Shown here: piece by piece, positions 52,673-60,992 of the stretch
Numbering within the stretch: position 1 is the stretch's first letter
Layout: each line of letters opens with the position of its first letter
DNA from: Pyrobaculum ferrireducens
Lineage (GTDB): Archaea > Thermoproteota > Thermoprotei > Thermoproteales > Thermoproteaceae
NCBI RefSeq assembly: GCF_000234805.1
Contig: NC_016645.1
Coordinates: forward strand, 720,391 to 784,390
Length of the DNA: 64,000 nt
Direction: 5' to 3'
Notes under the pieces: model-generated
The model's input: only the letters and a program-made list of their open reading frames with translations
Databases searched by the model: none
Told to the model about the DNA's origin: nothing
Program-made: the position numbers and the translations under genes

Positions 52673-53246
52673 GGGCGCCGTCCCGCATTTCGTAAAGCGC
52701 GTCTGAGTTCTCCGCCTCTGGGGGGTAGTGGGTTGTCCACACCACCAGCGCCTTTTTTGCGTACTGCGCGACGTAGTCCAGGAGGCGCCTCCTCTTCTCT
52801 GGGTCTAGGTAGGCGGTGGGCTCGTCCAGCAGGGCGGCTTTGGGTCTGCAGGCGAGGACGCGGGCTACTGTGACGAGCTTTTTATAGCCGCCGGAGAGGG
52901 ACTTGGCCTTGTGTCTGAGGAGGGGTCTGAGGCCGAGGGCGTCCACCACGTCGCCGTCGTTGCATACGAGGTTGTCCTCCACGGTGCCGGAATAGACGAG
53001 GGGCTCCTGGTGGCTGTAGAGGACGTCGCCGCGGTGTCTTGCCCTCGCCTCGCGCCACGGCGTGCCCATTATGTAGACCTCGCCCTCTGTGGGCTCGGTG
53101 AGCATTGCGAATATTTTTAGGAGGGTTGTCTTGCCTGAGCCGTTGGGCCCCACCAGCGCCACCAGCCCCCTCTCGGGTAGCTCCACGTTGACGTGGCGGA
53201 ACACGTAGTCCCCGTACCTCTTGCCGAGGTCGACGGCCCTAATCAT
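52656..53246 (-). CDS. tupC: tungstate ABC transporter ATPase TupC
   Basis: A 196-residue ABC ATPase: Walker A LVALVGPNGSGKTTLLKIFA, Q-loop in VLYSHQEPLVYSGTVEDNLV, signature KSLSGGYKKLVTVARVLACR, Walker B KAALLDEPTAYLDPEKRRRL and switch WTTHYPPEAENSD. It lacks the C-terminal regulatory domain of longer relatives. Last gene of tupA-tupB-tupC; its start overlaps tupB. It would power tungstate uptake for the tungstopterin enzymes of hyperthermophiles. Confidence 0.88.
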   Translation of the reverse strand: MIRAVDLGKRYGDYVFRHVNVELPERGLVALVGPNGSGKTTLLKIFAMLTEPTEGEVYIMGTPWREARARHRGDVLYSHQEPLVYSGTVEDNLVCNDGDVVDALGLRPLLRHKAKSLSGGYKKLVTVARVLACRPKAALLDEPTAYLDPEKRRRLLDYVAQYAKKALVVWTTHYPPEAENSDALYEMRDGALRRVR

Positions 53247-53887
53247 CCCCTGTATCTAAAGCCCAGCGCCGTCACGGCGGCGCTGACAGCCAGCGAGATG
53301 GCCAGCAGTATCACGCCCAGCTGAATCGCCGCGTCCCAGTTGCCCAGCATGGTTTCGTGGGCAATGGCGGTGGTGAGGACCCTCGTGCGGTACCTGATGT
53401 CGCCGCCCAGCATCAAGGCGATGCCCAGCTCCCCAACGGCCCTCCCGTACGACGCGGCGACGGCGGCGGCGAGGCCCGCGGCGGCCTCTCTGACGTGCAG
53501 AGCGGCGGTGCGCCACAGGGAGAAGCGGAACATGTCGGCCACCTCCCTCAGCCTGGGGTCGACGCCCGCAAGCGCCGTGAGGGCGAAGGAGAGGTAGAGG
53601 GGGAGGATCAGCACGGTGTGGCCGATGACCACCGCGTCTAGGGTGTAGAGCAGCTGGAGGCTCCCCAGGGGGCCCGTCCTCGCCAGCAGGAGGTAGAGGA
53701 GGAGGCCGAGGAGGACCGTCGGCATGCCGACGAAGCCGTTGAAGAGGGCCTTAAGCGCCGCGGCGGCCCTCCCGCCTCTTATGTGTAGCCAGGCGGCGAG
53801 TGGGGTGCCCAGCGCCGCGGCTATAATAACGGGTGTTGTGGAGACGTAGAGGGTGTTTAGGACTATGCCGGCTACTTCAGCTGACAC
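53243..53887 (-). CDS. tupB: tungstate ABC transporter permease TupB
   Basis: A 214-residue permease with about five helices and the EAA-type loop AASYGRAVGELGIALMLGGD near residue 155, and NGFVGMPTVLLGLLLYLLLA in the front half, both typical of TupB-class tungstate permeases. It overlaps tupA by 11 nt and tupC by 4 nt. Confidence 0.88.
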   Translation of the reverse strand: MSAEVAGIVLNTLYVSTTPVIIAAALGTPLAAWLHIRGGRAAAALKALFNGFVGMPTVLLGLLLYLLLARTGPLGSLQLLYTLDAVVIGHTVLILPLYLSFALTALAGVDPRLREVADMFRFSLWRTAALHVREAAAGLAAAVAASYGRAVGELGIALMLGGDIRYRTRVLTTAIAHETMLGNWDAAIQLGVILLAISLAVSAAVTALGFRYRG

Positions 53888-54857
53888 AGCTGGGTCCGAA
53901 GATGGCGGGTTTTATCCACTCCATGGCTTTGGGGTCGGCTTTGTTTATTGGGGTGAAGAGGGGCGTCCCGGCGATGGTCAAGTTGCCGATGACCTCGAGG
54001 CCCCTGGTTAGCATGTACTGGGCCATTAGCTTGGCGGCGGGGGAAGGCTTGACGATTTCGAAGCTGTATATGTTGATGAGGTCCGGCGCCGCCGCCACTA
54101 TGACGTCTAGCTGGGGTAGCTTGCCTCTGTACCTCAGCCAGGTCCCGGTGTCAGACAGTGTGTAGGCCCTCTTCTCGTTGGCAAGGAGGAGGGTCTGGCC
54201 CATGCCGGCGCCGGCTGAGATGTACCACGTGTCTTTGGCCGGGTCGGGCTCCCTCCCAATTGCCTTCTTCCAGAGGGAAAGCTCCATTATGTGGGTCCCG
54301 GACTTGTCGCCGCGGGAGACGAAGGGGGCCTTGGCCTCGGTGATCTTCTTGAAGGCCTCCACGGCGGTGAGCCCCCTGGCTCCGGCGGGGTCGTCCTTCG
54401 GGCCGACGATGATGAAGAAGTTGTAGGCTATCACGTCTCTGCACTTCAGGGTGCCGTTCTCCAAGTACTGCTTCTCCAGGCTGGGGGCGTGTACAATAAC
54501 CACGTCCACATCTCCCCGGACGGCCATTAGGAGGGCCTGGCCGGTCCCCACCGCGGTGTACCTAACCTCTATGTCGTAGCCCCTGGACCTGGCCCACTTT
54601 TCGAAGTCTGGGATCAAGACGTCTAGAAGCCCCGTGTCTTTTACGCTGGTGGTGGTGGCCATGTAGAGGACGACCTTCTGGGAGGTCGTCGCTGTCTGTG
54701 TGGTCTGCGTGGTCGCTGCCGTGGGGGTCTGCGCGGCTTTTGGCGTAGTGGCGGGGGGAGTGGGGGTCGCCGCGGGGGGCGTGGTTAGGAGGTGGGCGGC
54801 GGCACCGGCGATTATGGCTATCACAACTGCGGTTATTAGATATCCAATTTTGGACAT
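53877..54857 (-). CDS. tupA: tungstate-binding protein TupA
   Basis: A 326-residue binding protein: an N-terminal helix (IGYLITAVVIAIIAGAAAHL), a Thr/Pro linker, then the TupA core with LYMATTTSVKDTGLLDVLIP, GDVDVVIVHAPSLEKQYLEN, FVSRGDKSGTHIMELSLWKK and ISAGAGMGQTLLLANEKRAY. The T-T-T-S and S-R-G-D-x-S-G-T-H motifs bind the oxyanion in known TupA proteins. It would be held outside the cell by the N-terminal helix. First gene of the operon and divergent from a ModE-like regulator. Confidence 0.92.
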   Translation of the reverse strand: MSKIGYLITAVVIAIIAGAAAHLLTTPPAATPTPPATTPKAAQTPTAATTQTTQTATTSQKVVLYMATTTSVKDTGLLDVLIPDFEKWARSRGYDIEVRYTAVGTGQALLMAVRGDVDVVIVHAPSLEKQYLENGTLKCRDVIAYNFFIIVGPKDDPAGARGLTAVEAFKKITEAKAPFVSRGDKSGTHIMELSLWKKAIGREPDPAKDTWYISAGAGMGQTLLLANEKRAYTLSDTGTWLRYRGKLPQLDVIVAAAPDLINIYSFEIVKPSPAAKLMAQYMLTRGLEVIGNLTIAGTPLFTPINKADPKAMEWIKPAIFGPSCVS

Positions 54858-54891
54858 GTGTACGTTTTATCTACTGGTTTTTTAAGTATTC

Positions 54892-55791
54892 ATGGAGTTT
54901 AGAGCTGATTTGAAGCTGGTGGTGGGGGGCGGGGAGCTGGGGGCCGACTTCTTTAGGTGTCTGCTCGCGGTTGACCTGTGGGGGTCTATCAAGGGGGCGG
55001 CTGAGAGGCTGGGGGTGCCGTACTCCAGCGTGTGGAACAAGATCGCCCGGGGGGAGCGCCTTCTCGGCGCGCGGCTGGTGGCGGCGAGCCGGAGGGGCGG
55101 GGCTAGGCTCACTGAGGAGGGGCGGCGGGTCCTCCGCCTCTACCTGGCCGAGGCTGGGAGGCGGGGGATTGTGCTGGGGCTCTCCGACTTCATATACGCG
55201 GGTAGCCACGACCCGGTGGTGGAGGGGGCCCTGGGCGGGGGGGAGGCGTACTTCGTGGGCTCTATGCAAGGCCTCCTCCTGGTGGCCTCTGGGTTGGCGC
55301 ACTTCGGCGGCGTGCACCTGGGGGACAACTGGGGGTTTGTCTCGCGGTACGCGCCGCATCTCTGCCTCGTCGCGGGCTTCACGAGGGAGGTGGGGGTGGC
55401 GTCGAGGAGGCCTATTAAGCGTCTGCCGGAGCTCCGCGGGCTGAGGATCGTCAACAGGCCGCCGGGTGCCGGGACCAGGGTACACATCGACAGGTTGCTG
55501 GCCGAGCTGGGGGTTGCGCCGTGGGAGGTGCCGGGGTACTGGGACGTGGCCGCGACCCACGAGGAGGCGGCTAGGCGGGTGGCCGAGGGGTCGGCTGACT
55601 ACACAGTCACGGTGCGCCACGCCGCGGAGAGGCACGGCCTCTACTTCTACAAGCTGGGGGTGGAGAACTTCGACTTTGTGTGCAGGAGGGAGGCCTGCGG
55701 CCGGGTGGCGGGGTTTGTGAAGTCGCTGAGGCTCCCCCGGGGCTACGGGGAGGCGGAGGGCTTCGGAGAGGTGAGGTGCGCCTGGGGGTAA
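54892..55791 (+). CDS. ModE-like regulator with ligand-binding domain
   Basis: A 299-residue protein: an N-terminal winged helix of ModE type (LAVDLWGSIKGAAERLGVPY, SSVWNKIARGERLLGARLVA, GGARLTEEGRRVLRLYLAEA) and a C-terminal periplasmic-binding-like domain (LGLSDFIYAGSHDPVVEGAL, IVNRPPGAGTRVHIDRLLAE, ADYTVTVRHAAERHGLYFYK). This fusion is a known one-component oxyanion sensor. It is divergent from tupABC over 34 bp of AT-rich sequence, so it probably senses tungstate or molybdate and controls that operon. Confidence 0.87.
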   Translation: MEFRADLKLVVGGGELGADFFRCLLAVDLWGSIKGAAERLGVPYSSVWNKIARGERLLGARLVAASRRGGARLTEEGRRVLRLYLAEAGRRGIVLGLSDFIYAGSHDPVVEGALGGGEAYFVGSMQGLLLVASGLAHFGGVHLGDNWGFVSRYAPHLCLVAGFTREVGVASRRPIKRLPELRGLRIVNRPPGAGTRVHIDRLLAELGVAPWEVPGYWDVAATHEEAARRVAEGSADYTVTVRHAAERHGLYFYKLGVENFDFVCRREACGRVAGFVKSLRLPRGYGEAEGFGEVRCAWG

Positions 55792-55820
55792 GAGATATAT
55801 TGCCTAGGGGTGTGGGGGAC

Positions 55821-56192
55821 ATGGCGATTAGGGAGGGTGATGTGATTGTCGTGACGACGCCGTACGTGCCGGGGTACAGGGTGGTTAAGGTGCTGGGGGT
55901 GGCTGTGGGGGTGACGGCGAGGTCGAGGGGACTTGGGGCTACTATAATTGCTGGGCTTAGGTCGATTTTTGGTGGGGAGATTGACGAATTTACGGAGCTT
56001 GCGGAGCAGGCGAGGAGAGAGGCTATCGAGCGGATGGTGATGCACGCGAGGGAGATGGGGGCCAACGCCGTGGTGAGCTTCCGGCTGGAGAGCAATGAAA
56101 TTAGTGAAAATATGGATGAAATCATTGCCTACGGCACGGCGGTGGTGGTGGAGCCCGCTGAGGGCAGCGGGGGCTGCGCCGCGGTGGAGTAG
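55821..56192 (+). CDS. YbjQ/UPF0145 family protein
   Basis: I take ATG 55821 (MAIREGDVIVVTTPYVPGYR), with GAGATATATTG (55792-55802) as TATA box about 25 nt upstream. The 123-residue product has VVKVLGVAVGVTARSRGLGA and RMVMHAREMGANAVVSFRLE, the two signature blocks of this beta-rich pentameric family. It ends in a Cys-containing tail (GSGGCAAVE). Function is not established. Confidence 0.85.
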   Translation: MAIREGDVIVVTTPYVPGYRVVKVLGVAVGVTARSRGLGATIIAGLRSIFGGEIDEFTELAEQARREAIERMVMHAREMGANAVVSFRLESNEISENMDEIIAYGTAVVVEPAEGSGGCAAVE

Positions 56193-56200
56193 TAACGTAT

Positions 56201-56216
56201 TTTCCGATATCGGAAA
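56201..56216. promoter_or_regulatory. palindromic operator of the PadR gene, site 1
   Basis: TTTCCGATATCGGAAA is a perfect 16-bp palindrome placed directly before the TATA-like AAATTTTTTAAATG (56220-56233) of the padR gene. A regulator dimer bound here would touch the BRE/TATA region, so autoregulation is likely. A second near-copy lies inside the gene at 56286. Confidence 0.75.
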
Positions 56217-56251
56217 CGAAATTTTTTAAATGCCTGGTTTTGGAGTGGTTC

Positions 56252-56770
56252 ATGGAGGCGCTGGTCTCGGCGGGTAAAAGGCTCGTTTTCGATATCGGAA
56301 GAGAAATGTTTATAAAGACGGCTGTTCGTAGACTCATGGGCCCGCCTCCGTGGGCGTTTATCGGAAGGAGGGGCCTCCGGGAGGTGGTTCTGTGGCTAGT
56401 CTCGGACAAGGCTATGAACGGGGCTGAGATTATAAGGGCTGTGGAGGACGTCACCTGGGGCTTCTGGAGGCCGTCTCCCGGCTCCGTCTACCCGCTCCTG
56501 AAGCAGCTGGAGGCCGAGGGGCTTGTCAGGAGGAGGTCCGACGGGAGGTACGAGCTTACGGAGTCTGGGAGGGGGGCTGTGAAGCTGATTCCGTGGCTGA
56601 GGGGGCCGAGGCTGGGGGCGCCGAGGAGCGTGGGGGAGATTGTGGAGGAGATCGAGAGCTGGGCTATGTACCTCTCAGACCTGGCCGTGTCTGATCCAGA
56701 GAAAGTGTCTCCTTACAAAGAGAGGGTGAGGCAAATAGCGGAGTTGTTGAAAAAGGTAAGTGAGGTTTAG
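56252..56770 (+). CDS. PadR-family transcription regulator
   Basis: ATG 56252 lies about 25 nt after the TATA box, so a leaderless start is likely; a TTG four codons upstream is also in frame. The 172-residue protein has the PadR winged helix GLREVVLWLVSDKAMNGAEI, GFWRPSPGSVYPLLKQLEAE and GLVRRRSDGRYELTESGRGA, then a helical C-terminus (IESWAMYLSDLAVSDPEKVS) for dimerisation. The palindromes at 56201 and 56286 are its likely binding sites. It is convergent with the next gene, the stops overlapping by 4 nt. Confidence 0.87.
   Translation: MEALVSAGKRLVFDIGREMFIKTAVRRLMGPPPWAFIGRRGLREVVLWLVSDKAMNGAEIIRAVEDVTWGFWRPSPGSVYPLLKQLEAEGLVRRRSDGRYELTESGRGAVKLIPWLRGPRLGAPRSVGEIVEEIESWAMYLSDLAVSDPEKVSPYKERVRQIAELLKKVSEV
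56286..56301. promoter_or_regulatory. palindromic operator, site 2
   Basis: TTTTCGATATCGGAAG matches site 1 at 14 of 16 positions and lies 85 bp downstream, within the first codons of padR. A second site in this place would allow roadblock or looping. Confidence 0.6.
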
Positions 56771-57954
56771 CTAATCCCCAGCTCAACCTCCATTGTTTTT
56801 ATCTCTTTACGAATCCTCTCTAGAGAGTCTTCATAATACTTTATGTAGCGTGTGGCGTTTTTGTCGGCGGCCAGGCGCTCTAGGGCTTTTGTATAGCGTA
56901 ACTCGTAGAGTTTTCTGTTAATGTAACTGGCGGTTTTCTCCGGCGCCTCAATTACGACATATGAGCGGTCAGGTGGTAGATCGGTGAAGCTCTCGGCGAA
57001 GCAACGCCCGATGAAGCCCACGGCGTCGCCGGACATGCCGATTTTAAGCACCTCTACTCTCAACTGCATGTTAGCGTGTAGAAATGCTCTTGCCGTGTTT
57101 TTAGAGACGCCGTACCACCCCAGAGGAACGAAGGCCTCCACAACCTGGCGGTTTTTGAAGAAGCTACCGTAGTCGGAGGGGAGTAGAATTGTGTTGCTAC
57201 ACGGGTCAACCTCTATACCGAGGTGCTCCCGGCCGAGTTTTACAAAATCCGCGTCGTCTAGCACGAGTAGATCCGCAACGGGGCCCCACGCCGTGGTCTC
57301 ATTTCTTCCCGCGACCAGCGTTGCGTATTCGATACGCCATGCGTAGTATACACCGCGTATTGGAATCTTAGCCCTTAATACGTCTACCAACTCGTCCACG
57401 TCACCTGGGGCGAGGAACTCTGGATCTCGCCTCACCCTCTCCACGACCCCAGCCGACGAGTTTACATAGGAGAGAAACTCCCTCCGGGCCTCGTCGTCTA
57501 GCACTCCGTAGATCTTCACGACTGTGTCGTTTCTCTTAGGTTTCTTGAAGTAGTCCATCTCCACAGCCCTCACGCCGATGTACACCCTCTCCAAGCCATC
57601 GTACGCGATGGATTCAACGAATAATGTGTAGGACCCCCAGTCGGTTCTGTTTCCAGCTCTCGTAGAATTTTCGCCCCCTCTCTGTGAGGTAGCTGATTGC
57701 GGTGGCGCCAGCTTCTGCCCCGTTTCTGTAGCTCTTGAAGCTGTCTCTGTGACCGCGGGGGGAGTGTTCTGGTAAGTTGCTGAGTTGGTATGCGTATTTT
57801 GTTGAGGAGCCGATGTTGTTGCGGCTGTGTTGTGTTGTGGAGCTGATTGGCGATCTGGCGCTGTTGTTAAGCCCGTTTGTATGATAGCAACAACCGCCAG
57901 TATGGCAATAACTAATACTACGCTTGAGAATATTATTACATTTTTCATGGCCAT
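56767..57954 (-). CDS. membrane-anchored extracellular protein with Thr/Gln-rich stalk
   Basis: A 395-residue protein: N-terminal anchor helix (NVIIFSSVVLVIAILAVVAI), about 75 residues of T/Q/N/P-rich stalk, then an extracellular domain of about 280 residues (GSYTLFVESIAYDGLERVYI, VYYAWRIEYATLVAGRNETT, PLGWYGVSKNTARAFLHANM). Two Cys and several N-x-T sites fit an exported protein. No family is recognised. Its gene is convergent with padR and has an AT-rich promoter (57955-58050). Confidence 0.7.
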   Translation of the reverse strand: MAMKNVIIFSSVVLVIAILAVVAIIQTGLTTAPDRQSAPQHNTAATTSAPQQNTHTNSATYQNTPPAVTETASRATETGQKLAPPQSATSQRGGENSTRAGNRTDWGSYTLFVESIAYDGLERVYIGVRAVEMDYFKKPKRNDTVVKIYGVLDDEARREFLSYVNSSAGVVERVRRDPEFLAPGDVDELVDVLRAKIPIRGVYYAWRIEYATLVAGRNETTAWGPVADLLVLDDADFVKLGREHLGIEVDPCSNTILLPSDYGSFFKNRQVVEAFVPLGWYGVSKNTARAFLHANMQLRVEVLKIGMSGDAVGFIGRCFAESFTDLPPDRSYVVIEAPEKTASYINRKLYELRYTKALERLAADKNATRYIKYYEDSLERIRKEIKTMEVELGIS

Positions 57955-58052
57955 TCTAAATAGGCATTTATACTGTAGCTATAGACTGCATTATAACAGT
58001 ACTGAGGTAATTTGGGCATAAGATCCTTTTTTTGTATTTAAAAATTTTACTC

Positions 58053-59864
58053 CTATAAGACGAATCCGTATCTTGTTTTTAGTACCCTCGTGGTTAGGGT
58101 TATCGCTGCTATCTGTATTGCGACTAGTATGAGGCCGAGGGTTGCGGCGTCTTGTACGCCGTATAGCCCGCTTTCGAACCGCTCTCTCATGAAGGCTGTT
58201 ATGGGCATGGCGGTGTCTCTCCCCACCCCCTTGAGGACTCCCAGGGTTATGCTGAGGGATACCTCGCTGGTGACGTAGACGAAGCCTATCAAGGCGCCGC
58301 TGAGGATGTTGGTCTTGAGGAGTGGTATCAAAATCTTGTGGAGTACGCCGAGGTAGCCTGCGCCTAGGTTCATGGCCACCTCCTCCATGGAGGTGTGTAT
58401 CTGCTGGAGCCCGGCGTATATGCTCCTCACGACGAAGGGTAGCTTCCTCACGGAGTATCCCAGCACAAGGTAGAGCTCGGGGTGGGCGATGGGGTCGAGG
58501 ACGGCGGCTAGCTGGGGGGCGCCTGCGGCCTTCAGCCACGTGGTCACCTGAAATGAGGTGAGGAAGTAGGCATAGGCCACCACCAGCCCGGGTATGGCTA
58601 TGGGCATGGTGGCGAGGGCGTCTAGGGCGTCTGCGAAGGGGCCTCTGGAGCGGGCGGCGGCGATAGCTATGAAGAGCCCCACCGCAGTCATGATCAGCGT
58701 GGCGGCTACGCCGTAGTACAGAGTGTTGAGTATGCCGCGGAGGAAGAGCTGGTTTTGGAAAACCCCCTCCAGCCTCTCCGCGGCGTTGGCGGGGCTGAGG
58801 CCCTCCGGTAGCGGCGAGGTGGTCCACCTGTCGGCGAACACCAGAGCCACGGCGCCGATGAGGGGGGCGGCGGCGGTGAGGACCAGCGGGAAGGCGACTA
58901 GGTAGATGGCGAGTTTGCCGAGGGGGCCTGGGGTGTAGGTCCTCGGCCTCAGCTGGCGGATGAGCATAGCGTACTGCCTAAGCCCGACGTACCTCCTCAC
59001 GGCGAGGAACGAGGCGATGGATATGGACAGCAGTATCAGGGCGAGGAAGGCGGCGGTTGGGCTAATCTGGCCTCTTATCTGGTCGAGGAATTTGGAGTAG
59101 ACCTGGTAGGAGAGTAGCTTACGGGCGGCTGGGTCGTCTTGGAATATTATGGGGGCGGCCACGTCGTCTATGGCGAATATGAAGACGAGGACGAAGGCGG
59201 CGGCGAGGCCCGGCGTGGAGAGGGGGAGCACCACGTCGCGGACAGCCCTCCCCTCGCCGGCGCCTAGGTTGTTAGCCACCTCTTCGAGGGTGGGGTCCAC
59301 CCGGGTTAGGGCGGCGTATATGTTGAGGTAGGCTATGGGGAGGTACATGAGCATCTGCACAGCCGCCACCGCCGCCAGCCCCGAAACCTCTATCTTGAAG
59401 GGGAGCCCGAGGACGTCGTGGAGGAGCCAGTTGAGGGTGCCCCACCTGGGGTCGAGGAACTTCCTCACCACATACGCCGTGGCGAAGGGCATAACTATCA
59501 GCGGGATCGTTGCGAGCAACCCCAGAAGCGTCCTGCCGGGGAAGACGTACTTGGCGAGGACGTAGGCTAGGACGAACCCCAGGGCCACGTCGGCGGCGGC
59601 CACTGTTAGGGCTACCCAGAGGCTGTTGAGGATGACGCCCATGTCGGGCCCTCTGATGACCACCGTCGGGGGGTCTGTGGGTCTTATAAACACGGCGTCT
59701 CTAAAGGCGCCGGGGGTGGGGTTTAGGTAGAAGGGGTCTGTAATTGATGTATAGATCTCGGCTATGCCGGCGAGGACCTGCCAGAAGATGAAGAGCAGGG
59801 GGGCTACCAGCAGGATGGTGAGGTATAGGTAGCCAGCCCCCGTGGAGAGCTTTATGAGGTTCAT
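58053..59864 (-). CDS. ABC transporter permease, two permease domains fused (Fe3+/thiamine class)
   Basis: I take ATG 59864 (MNLIKLSTGAGYLYLTILLV). The 603-residue protein contains two BPD-type permease units, each with an EAA loop: LEEVANNLGAGEGRAVRDVV near 195 and MEEVAMNLGAGYLGVLHKIL near 485. A fused pair is typical of AfuB/FbpB-type iron permeases and relatives. The start overlaps the ATPase stop (ATGA). No binding-protein gene is next to it. Confidence 0.88.
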   Translation of the reverse strand: MNLIKLSTGAGYLYLTILLVAPLLFIFWQVLAGIAEIYTSITDPFYLNPTPGAFRDAVFIRPTDPPTVVIRGPDMGVILNSLWVALTVAAADVALGFVLAYVLAKYVFPGRTLLGLLATIPLIVMPFATAYVVRKFLDPRWGTLNWLLHDVLGLPFKIEVSGLAAVAAVQMLMYLPIAYLNIYAALTRVDPTLEEVANNLGAGEGRAVRDVVLPLSTPGLAAAFVLVFIFAIDDVAAPIIFQDDPAARKLLSYQVYSKFLDQIRGQISPTAAFLALILLSISIASFLAVRRYVGLRQYAMLIRQLRPRTYTPGPLGKLAIYLVAFPLVLTAAAPLIGAVALVFADRWTTSPLPEGLSPANAAERLEGVFQNQLFLRGILNTLYYGVAATLIMTAVGLFIAIAAARSRGPFADALDALATMPIAIPGLVVAYAYFLTSFQVTTWLKAAGAPQLAAVLDPIAHPELYLVLGYSVRKLPFVVRSIYAGLQQIHTSMEEVAMNLGAGYLGVLHKILIPLLKTNILSGALIGFVYVTSEVSLSITLGVLKGVGRDTAMPITAFMRERFESGLYGVQDAATLGLILVAIQIAAITLTTRVLKTRYGFVL

Positions 59865-60907
59865 GTCTTGAAGGCCCAGGCCCGCGCTATCTCCACCGCC
59901 ACCCCCTCGCCGGGGGCCGCCGGGGGCTTCGGGCCCTCTGCCTTGAGGACGACTCCTCCGCAGTTCAGAGTGGTTTGGTAGTACCTGCCGAGGAAGACCA
60001 CGTCCATCAGCTCGCACCTCAGGCGCCCCCCGCCTACGTAGACGTCCTCCGGCCTAATCACCAAGGTGACCTCGTCGCCGGGGGCCAGCTTGTGGGGGGT
60101 GGCTGCGTGTATGGGGAAGCCGGCGTCGACGACGGCGGCCTCCCCCCTCTGCTCCACGACGCGGCCCTTAAGGACGTTGGAGCGGCCGACGAAGGTGGCG
60201 ACGAATAGGTTGGCCGGCTTGTGGTAGATCTCCTCAGGTGTCCCCACCTGCATGACCCTCCCGGCGTTCATGACGGCTATTCTGTCGGCAACTGCGAAGG
60301 CCTCCTCCTGGTCGTGGGTGACGTATATCGTGGTTATGGAGAGCTTCTTGGCTATCCTCCTCACCTCCTCTCTGAGCTCCACCCTCAGCTTCGCGTCGAG
60401 GTTGGCCAGGGGCTCGTCTAGGAGGAGCACCTCGGGCTGAACCACCAGGGCCCTGGCGAGGGCCACCCTCTGTTGCTGCCCTCCGGAGAGCTGGAAGGGC
60501 TTCCTCTCCTCCAGCCCCGAGAGGTCCACAAGCTCCAGCACCTCCCCCACCCTCCTCTTTATCTCCGCCTCCGTCATCTTCTTGCCCTTTTTCTTCATGA
60601 GGCGGAGGCCGTACGCCACGTTTTCAAACACCGTCATGTGGGGCCACAGCGCCCAGGTCTGGGGCACCACGGCGGTGTTTCTCTGTTGCGTGGGGAGGTG
60701 GGTGACGTCGCGGTTGTCGAAGTATATACGGCCGGAGGTGGGCTCCTCCAGCCCGGCGACGAGGCGGAGGAGCGTGGTCTTGCCGCAACCGGAGGGCCCC
60801 AGGACTGCGAGGATCTCGCCGTCGTTCACCGTGAGATCTACGTCGTCTACAGCCACGACGCGGTTGTCGAAGACCTTGCGGAGCTTCTCCAGCCTCACGA
60901 CGGTCAC
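59861..60907 (-). CDS. ABC transporter ATPase with TOBE domain (Fe3+/polyamine class)
   Basis: A 348-residue ATPase: Walker A AVLGPSGCGKTTLLRLVAGL near residue 36, Q-loop VVPQTWALWPHMTVFENVAY, signature FQLSGGQQQRVALARALVVQ, Walker B VLLLDEPLANLDAKLRVELR and switch ITTIYVTHDQEEAFAVADRI, then a C-terminal TOBE-type beta domain (NVLKGRVVEQRGEAAVVDAG, EVTLVIRPEDVYVGGGRLRC). First gene of the operon; TATA box on the minus strand near 60930-60940 (CTTAATATATATAC). It shares this region with the divergent aIF2-gamma gene. Confidence 0.9.
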   Translation of the reverse strand: MTVVRLEKLRKVFDNRVVAVDDVDLTVNDGEILAVLGPSGCGKTTLLRLVAGLEEPTSGRIYFDNRDVTHLPTQQRNTAVVPQTWALWPHMTVFENVAYGLRLMKKKGKKMTEAEIKRRVGEVLELVDLSGLEERKPFQLSGGQQQRVALARALVVQPEVLLLDEPLANLDAKLRVELREEVRRIAKKLSITTIYVTHDQEEAFAVADRIAVMNAGRVMQVGTPEEIYHKPANLFVATFVGRSNVLKGRVVEQRGEAAVVDAGFPIHAATPHKLAPGDEVTLVIRPEDVYVGGGRLRCELMDVVFLGRYYQTTLNCGGVVLKAEGPKPPAAPGEGVAVEIARAWAFKT

Positions 60908-60960
60908 ATGTTTCTCTTCCAGCCAGTATATATATTAAGTGTTGTGTATGCCGAGGCGCG

Positions 60961-60974
60961 TTAAGTATATAAAC
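60961..60974 (+). promoter_or_regulatory. TATA box of the aIF2-gamma gene
   Basis: TTAAGTATATAAAC lies about 25 nt before ATG 60993, so transcription probably starts at the start codon itself. Confidence 0.6.
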
Positions 60975-60992
60975 GTTGCCGTAGGTGGCGGC

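Noticed and set aside
1-60907. Binding protein at the left edge as partner of the fused permease/ATPase at 58-61 kb
   Set aside because: They may be of one transporter class, but 57 kb apart with no shared regulatory signal seen; pairing would be guesswork.
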